This document shows, in pieces, positions 58,071-64,000 of a DNA stretch of 64,000 bases. Numbering within the stretch: the first letter of the stretch is position 1; the number at the start of each line of letters is the position of its first letter. Below the pieces are notes generated by a model. That model worked only from the letters and a program-made list of their open reading frames with translations. It ran no database searches and was not told the DNA's origin. Source of the DNA: Lamellibrachia columna (Eukaryota; Annelida; Polychaeta; Sabellida; Siboglinidae); contig OY759267.1 of NCBI GenBank assembly GCA_963662155.1, positions 33,274,976-33,338,975 on the forward strand, given 5' to 3'. The translations under genes and the position numbers were made by a program.

Positions 58071-59061
58071 AACATATTTGTGTTTAGACAATAAAAGTGC
58101 TTTTACCCAACTTCAAACTGAAACAAAATGCCATAGTTTGTTCTTACCGTCACCACATTTAGACACACAGAAGTATACGTAGCACAAGAGCCAAGTTTGA
58201 CTTAGTGACTAACACAGACCACTGCTCGCTCTAATCACAACCAACTTAAGCTGAACACATTCTGTCTGATCTGGCTTTGTCAGAATTACTTCACACCAAC
58301 ATTGCTGCCACCTGCAGGTGGTGAAGGCTCTGGTCAACCACTGGTCAACGTGGCAACCAATACAGCATCATAGGAAACAAGTAGACAATGACAAGAGCAT
58401 TTGCCCGTATTCCTTTCATCTTCTTCGTTATCGTTGTTGTTTCATAATATACATATGTGCTTGTCTCTGCTACGAAACAACCGGCGTTGACAAGTTCTTG
58501 TTTGGTTTAAATTTGTCAGATGGACATGTACTCAAGAGTCACATGTCATATGTTGGTTTTGTTCACACAAGTTGGTAAGTCAAACTCGATCTAGGTGTAC
58601 TAGCATCACTACTGGAATGATAATGGAACAATACAATGTTCAAATTTTCCTGTTTGCCATGACAGTTTTAAAGGTTAGAAAGAACTGTAAGCGTAGAAAC
58701 AGTTACTTACCTGGGTTACTTACCTGGCAGTCCGAGTGGGAATGCGACGCCGATGTTTGTCCATTCAGAGGCTGAGGCCAGGTGTTGATGGGGATCATTG
58801 TGTGGTAGAATGTCATCTCCACACGGACTTGTTCTCACGGCCCAAGTGTAGATTTAGATACCTGCATCATTGTCATAGATACCATCCCCGTTAGTTGCAA
58901 CAGAATATATGTAGTGAAGCATAGCTTTCAACTGAGCGCTACCAAAAGAGTCTATAGCCAACACCTGACAGTTTAACTTAATGTTTGCTTTAAATATTTG
59001 TAAATATTTTACATAAGTGCATGTTATTTTCAGTATGCACGCACACACACACATGCATGCG

Positions 59062-59093
<32 letters not shown>

Positions 59094-61035
59094 TATATGG
59101 ATACAGGATTTAACAGCTTAATAAAATTGTTATAATGATTGTATGAATTAGATTAGCATGCTCATTAATGAATAAAACTCCTTCCTGTTTTCTGACAATG
59201 CGATCTTGCTTTGTGTTTATCCATTATTCACTTGTGTTACACTTCACAAAATGTACCTAGCAGAATCCAAAGTAACAATTTAACAAGGAATTAGCCAACT
59301 ATGCAAATTACAAATGAAATAAGCATATATGACAGAAAAAGTCATACAATTAAATGGGATCGGGATGGTCCTACATGCCGAGATAGAAGGCTCTTTACAT
59401 CCTAAACTTACAGATATGCAATAGTATAAAAATCAGAATATAATCGTGTTATAACGTTAGAGATCACACGTTCCTAAACCAAATTTACTCAATCAGCTGC
59501 GTTTACCTTGCTTAACAATGAACATAAATCAAGATGACGGACGTAAACAATAGCTGTTAAAACACGCAAAACCCAAATCATCCCCAACACAACTAAAAAT
59601 AGTGCATGTATTCAAATTTAAATATACTGTGTATTAGTTATAAATATAAACTAGAAACACTTACATATACTCTTAGCTTAGAATTTCAAAGAAATCCTAC
59701 CATGTGTTTATAACATCCTGTACTAACAAACAGACCCTTCTGCGGGTGCTTCATTCCCAGCCCTGTGTTTTCATATACCTAGAGTTCCTGAGTCGACCCA
59801 GGACCACAGATATAACGCACCCCTAGACTTCCTACTGTGTATCTGTCTATGTTTGCACTAGCCCAACCCCTGCACATGCACTTTCAAACAGTTTAGTACA
59901 CAATATTTATCTAATGTGACTTTAGCGCTATACATTACATTGATCTAATGTGACTTTAGCCCTCTAAAGGCAAGTTATAGCAAACATCTGTAAATACATA
60001 CTTTCGCAAGAAAATTCAAAACCACTGTACAGGGTTTTTGTTGTAGCAGGGACCATGAACCCCAAAGCAGGGATCACTTATTATGCTCGGTCTGTTGTTG
60101 AGTCACTACGTATCAAACACCACTGTGGACAAACCAGGAACTTATATATGTAATTGTACCTTAAAACTTCAGGAGTTTATACAGCAATAGAAAATTGCTG
60201 TTTTGACTAATCGTCCTTTTCTCCCAAATAGGCCAATAATGCCCGCGTTCATGACTGTTTATTAGTGTGTAACAAATTAATGAAAATATTATGAATTATC
60301 ACACAGCAACATATAGCAAAGGTTACTAATAGTACCTTGTTGACATGAACATTGCAAATGGTCGTGTGTCCAAACTTCTATAATCCACCTTAACTCTTGA
60401 AGATACACACTTTCTCAGCTAGCATTTATGGATTTTTAACACCATGTTTAAGAAAGCCCAGCATATGTTCTGTAAGCACATTGTATTCAGTAAGCTTTTA
60501 TTTTACACTGAAAATTATATATTTTTTACCTCCTGCCCTATTACACAGATGTAAATATACACAATATTCACCTTAAAGTGTGAATTCCATCAAGGCCAGA
60601 CTACTCAACTAGTTCTATTACATAACATTATACAACCTAATTAGCCAACCAGCAGTGACAAGGAACTTGCCTGATGGATCACCTGCAGTGAGTCAGTAGA
60701 CCTTATCAGATAGCATGGGCTCTGTCCAAGATTTTACCAAGCCACAGGAGGGTGTACTCCTTCAGGAGATCTCCACAGTAGGCCCATGTGTCTAATTAGC
60801 TGAAGTAAACAAAAACTGACCAATATTTCATTATACTCCAATGTCATTGGTTGAGATTGATATACATGTCCAAACTAAGGCTTTACTAATGCAATTCTCT
60901 CCAGTCCTGCCCTATCATGCATATGTTCTGTCACTGTCATTTGGACTTTCTGACTGATTAGAGGTCTGTGATTTCAAATAGCAGTTTGTCAAGTTCAACT
61001 GTAATTTTGCCTGGATTACCCTGCATTGCTACAAA
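58071..61035. other. No gene recognised; (CA)n at 59037-59092
   Basis: A long AT-rich stretch. A GC-richer patch at 58725-58850 sits between GATGCAG and GTAAGT on the minus strand with MTFYHTMIPINTWPQPLNGQ in one frame; not assignable. The CA tract mixes ATGC steps and may adopt Z-form. Confidence 0.4.
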
Positions 61036-61570
61036 ATGGAAGAGATAGTAAACGAGAATAGTGAGCTTGGGAGTGAGAGCAACCGTAAGCCATCCGCTGG
61101 TGGCATAAAGGATGTGCAAGGTTTCAAACGTGGCCACCCGTACCTGGAATCACGAAATGCTGCAACATCAGAAATACGTAAAAAAAAACAGCTGCGTGTG
61201 GCTGCGAAGACTGAATATTCAAGAGTGGTGCACGTAATGATTGTGGACTGCTAACCGTTCCAGATGCTGTGGAAATAGCAAGATTCTATGACCACAGCTA
61301 GATCAATGCCCTGATTTAGCAGACAGCTACCTTCAAGCAGAAGAAACTGGTGTAGTTTCTGAGACGCGTCTGCTAAGCATGGTAAGCATGCAGAGAAATG
61401 TGGCAATGTGGAATGAGTGTTCCACAGAGCATGCAAAAAACATGGCATGCACATCTCCACACTTTGAAGTACATGACGAAAAACAAGTCGGTTTATGCTG
61501 GAAATTGTCACTACGTTGTCTCCACTGTGAATATCAGTCAGGCATGTACAAATTCCTTGTGGACTGTTGC
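61036..61570 (+). mobile_element. MULE N-terminal fragment, broken
   Basis: A frame beginning MEEIVNENSELGSESNRKPS with FKRGHPYLES is followed, after stops, by MQRNVAMWNECSTEHAKNMA, VGLCWKLSLRCLHCEYQSG and MYKF. The (G)LCWK.SLRC..C.Y.S pattern resembles the Cys-rich N-terminal region of invertebrate Mutator-like domain proteins. Several stops lie between the parts. Sequence from 61570 to 61790 is GC-richer, has a different character and is probably another element. Confidence 0.45.
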
Positions 61571-61867
61571 CTTGTCATGGTAAGGAGGCTTGTGTACCCC
61601 TATGACCCTCTAAGCTATACCGGTGGGAGGCAACTCCAACCATACCGGGCAGGTCTGGAGCGAGTGGTCAGACAAAGCACAGTCCAGCCACATCTCTTGA
61701 TCATGGAGCCCGGGAGGAAAATGGTCTACGACCACTGCGGAAAACTTGTGGGCACAGCGGCTTGGGCTAATCGCCCACTCAGTTGTTATTGAAATCGTAA
61801 ACCAAAATCTATAACAGTTACATTAACAACATTATTGGAGAAAGTTTGATGACAAATCCAAAACAAT

Positions 61868-62240
61868 TTTAACAAGAATTTAACAAGAGTACCATCACAA
61901 ACAACAAGTTCCGGATGGCAAGTGGACAAGGAAGCCACTGGCTTATCGAGAGTCCAACAATTTTCTCATCTATGTGTAGCCCGCCCTTATCAGATATCTG
62001 TCAATTATATTTTTAAACATATTCACACTACCAGTATTAACACAATCATTTGGCAGTTTGTTCCATTCATTTATCACCCTCTGTGAGAAAGAGTAGTTTC
62101 TCATGTCCAACCTACACTGTTCCTTAACTAATGCTACTTTGTGTCCCCTGGTTCTACTGCCTTCTTTAAGTTTGAAGAACATATTCCTATCAACATCCTC
62201 GTTCACTATTTTAAACACTTCTATTTGGTCTCCTCTTAAT
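61868..62240 (-). mobile_element. 5'-truncated CR1-like LINE 3' end
   Basis: The minus frame gives LRGDQIEVFKIVNEDVDRNM, FFKLKEGSRTRGHKVALVKE and QRVINEWNKLPND, ending with the shared 3' UTR and TCTTGTTAAAT repeats at 61868-61890. Compared with the 2.7-kb copy it lacks GYE before the second DVD. Confidence 0.85.
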
Positions 62241-62762
62241 TTTGGTCCTTCATCAGACAAAACAAAACAGAAAATCTTGGCATTCAGGCACTAAAAGTAA
62301 ATAACAACTTGAAAACAACCGACTATGACAAAGCAAATGCTCTCAATGACAACTTTATATCAGTTTTCACAACTGAGCAACTTCCTATCCCAAAAGGCCC
62401 ATCACCATTTCCCTTAATTCAAACCCTAGAAATTGGACTAAACGGCATGAAAAAACAGCTTGAAGCTCTAAACCCCAACAAAGCGCCAGGACCAGATGAT
62501 ATTACTGCAAAAATACTAAAGGAAACTGCTAAAGAGACATCCCCCATAATACAGGACATTTTCCATCAATCATACACCACTGGCAAACTCCCCTAAGCCT
62601 GGACTACAGTCCTTGTCTCGGCAGTGCACAATAAAGGCAATAAATTCGACCCAGCTAACAATAGACTAACATCTTTAACTTGTATTCTGTGTAAGGTGGT
62701 GGAGCATATCGTCCTTAGCCATCTACATATACGCTATATAAAAGATAGCTATGCTGGACCAT
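62241..62762 (+). mobile_element. LINE fragment, RT N-terminal region, different family
   Basis: The plus frame reads FWSFIRQNKTENLGIQALKV, YDKANALNDNFISVFTTEQ, LEALNPNKAPGPDDITAKIL and IIQDIFHQSYTTGKLP, then after a stop NNRLTSLTCILCKVVEHIV. This is the linker and first RT blocks of a Jockey/CR1-superfamily LINE. Its NKAPGPDDI block and codon use differ from the local CR1 family. It meets the minus-strand LINE head to head at about 62240. Confidence 0.85.
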
Positions 62763-63744
62763 TTTGAGATAATTAAGTTATTGCAAAGTATTATACATCA
62801 TTGGAAAGGACTATTATTAAGATGCATCATGGAATCAGTTGTATGGCTGTAGGTTAATTAGTTTTCATGTTAGAGCACTTTAAAGACACCCCCGTCAACA
62901 TTTCCAAAACAAGTTTTTTCTATTTTTATTAAAAAAGTGTACCTGGCTTAAAAAATTACTAATATTAAAGTTAATGTAATGTTTTTGACATATTGTGGAA
63001 ATACTAAATGTTCTCAACATGTGTGGGGATCATTCACACCAGTGCATCCATTATTTTGGTTGCAAGAAAGCTGTAAACAGTGCTATTTTTCACTTATGTT
63101 GAACATTTATACAGGGGCAATTGGTAAAAAGAAAAAAAAACAATATATACCCTACAGAGACATTTTAAAACTTGGTGTCTATTTCTAAGCATGATTGACA
63201 TGTATAGATCATTAGCATTATTATGTATATGAAAATATTGTTTACAAGGTTTTAACTGCGAACTATTATGCAGATTTTGCCAAAGGCCTTTTCACAGGTG
63301 TATCATGTAAGACGAAATGTAAGCTTTTACTGTCATACTTATTGCATTATCTGGGTGTATTAGTAGTTCAAATAAGAAACAACTACTATAAATATGTATG
63401 TCATTACAAGTATCATATATCAATATGTGTGGATCGTTGAGTGAATAACCATTCTGACACAATATTGCATACCAACTATCAGTTGTACATCATTTTTAGA
63501 ATTGCATACAGCTTCACCCATCATCTAGGCCATCATCATATCCAAAATAGATAAATTTGGCATAAACAAATATTTACATTACTACTAATACTAGTCATTA
63601 GTCACTATACATAAGTCGTATCCACAGTTATGATAGTACTTATAAAACAATAACTTATAAAACAATCAGAAAGCACAGTGTAAATCATATTAACATTTCA
63701 AGTGTAAGACTGTCAGCTTCGAGGTAATGTGAGTAATGAATACA
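62763..63744. other. AT-rich, nothing recognised
   Basis: No exon, tandem array or known element seen. Confidence 0.5.
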
Positions 63745-64000
63745 ACGAAGAGCAACTAAGATGATTCCAGAATTAAGAGACCTTAGTTACGAAAGTCGCT
63801 TATTACAATGTGGTTTGACAACACTAGAGACCAGGAGACTAAGAGGAGACCAAATAGAAGTGTTTAAAATAGTGAACGGTTATGAGGATGTTGATAGGAA
63901 TATGTTCTTCAAACTTAAAGAAGGCAGTAGAACCAGAGGACACAAAGCAGCATTAGTTAAGGAGCAGTGTAGGTTGGACATGAGAAAGTACTCTTTCTCA
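63745..64000 (+). mobile_element. CR1-like LINE C-terminal part, runs off the window
   Basis: The frame reads RATKMIPELRDLSYESRLLQ, CGLTTLETRRLRGDQIEVFK, IVNGYEDVDRNMFFKLKEG and CRLDMRKYSFS, intact to the window end. Closest here to the copies at 2.7 and 61.9 kb. Confidence 0.9.

Noticed and set aside
58730..58860. Minus-strand segment between GATGCAG and GTAAGT with PINTWPQPLNGQ
   Set aside because: Frames break within the segment and no protein family fits.

Overview
The window looks like nuclear DNA of an invertebrate metazoan, probably marine. It is AT-rich, has spliced gene fragments with GT/AG borders, and is crowded with CR1/L2-type LINE fragments, Mutator-like (MULE) transposon pieces and more than twenty unrelated minisatellites. 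No bacterial gene organisation, operon, CRISPR array, rRNA or intact tRNA gene was seen. The species cannot be fixed from the sequence.

Three conserved animal genes leave recognisable exons, all on the minus strand. (1) A discs-large (DLG/MAGUK) locus runs from about 26.1 kb down to 16.2 kb: PDZ2, a Q/P-rich linker, the second half of PDZ3, the PDZ3-SH3 linker, SH3, HOOK and parts of the guanylate-kinase domain. (2) One exon at 30.2-30.45 kb matches ubiquitin factor E4 (UBE4A/Ufd2 family). (3) Mediator subunit 4 (MED4) exons lie at 48-52 kb, inside a local duplication. The DLG exons mostly join in phase, but the locus carries two in-frame TAG codons at conserved Gln positions, a deletion of about 11 bases, two imperfect donor junctions and no visible exon for the first half of PDZ3 or the GK P-loop. 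The UBE4A exon has a one-base frameshift. MED4 has a frameshift, a premature TAG in one copy and mutated splice acceptors. The simplest reading is decaying duplicated loci; assembly error is the main alternative.

Layout: 0-3.2 kb, LINE fragments in both orientations; 3.5-6.1 kb, minisatellites and an LTR-like 209-bp duplication; 9-11.7 kb, a minisatellite split by a 5'-truncated LINE with a nearly whole reverse transcriptase; 12.1-14.9 kb, palindromic and other minisatellites plus a tandem cluster of RFX X-box-like sites; 16.2-26.1 kb, the DLG locus with minisatellites pressed against its exons; 26.2-27.8 kb, a MULE transposase fragment cut by a LINE; 30.2 kb, the UBE4A exon; 33.6-36.7 and 42.9-46.05 kb, two nearly identical 3.1-kb direct repeats carrying MULE coding pieces and a nested MITE-like element; 41.7 kb, a YY1/ETS/NRF1-type promoter signature; 47-52.3 kb, the MED4 duplication with a transposon present in only one copy; 50-55 kb, long minisatellites; 55.6-57.2 kb, a palindrome-rich block and a 327-bp tandem duplication; 61-64 kb, MULE and LINE fragments.

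No intact protein-coding gene is demonstrated. The most unusual features are minisatellites that have grown from or against splice sites (including a triplicated splice acceptor), three broken housekeeping or scaffold genes in the same orientation, and the 16-bp-period X-box array.
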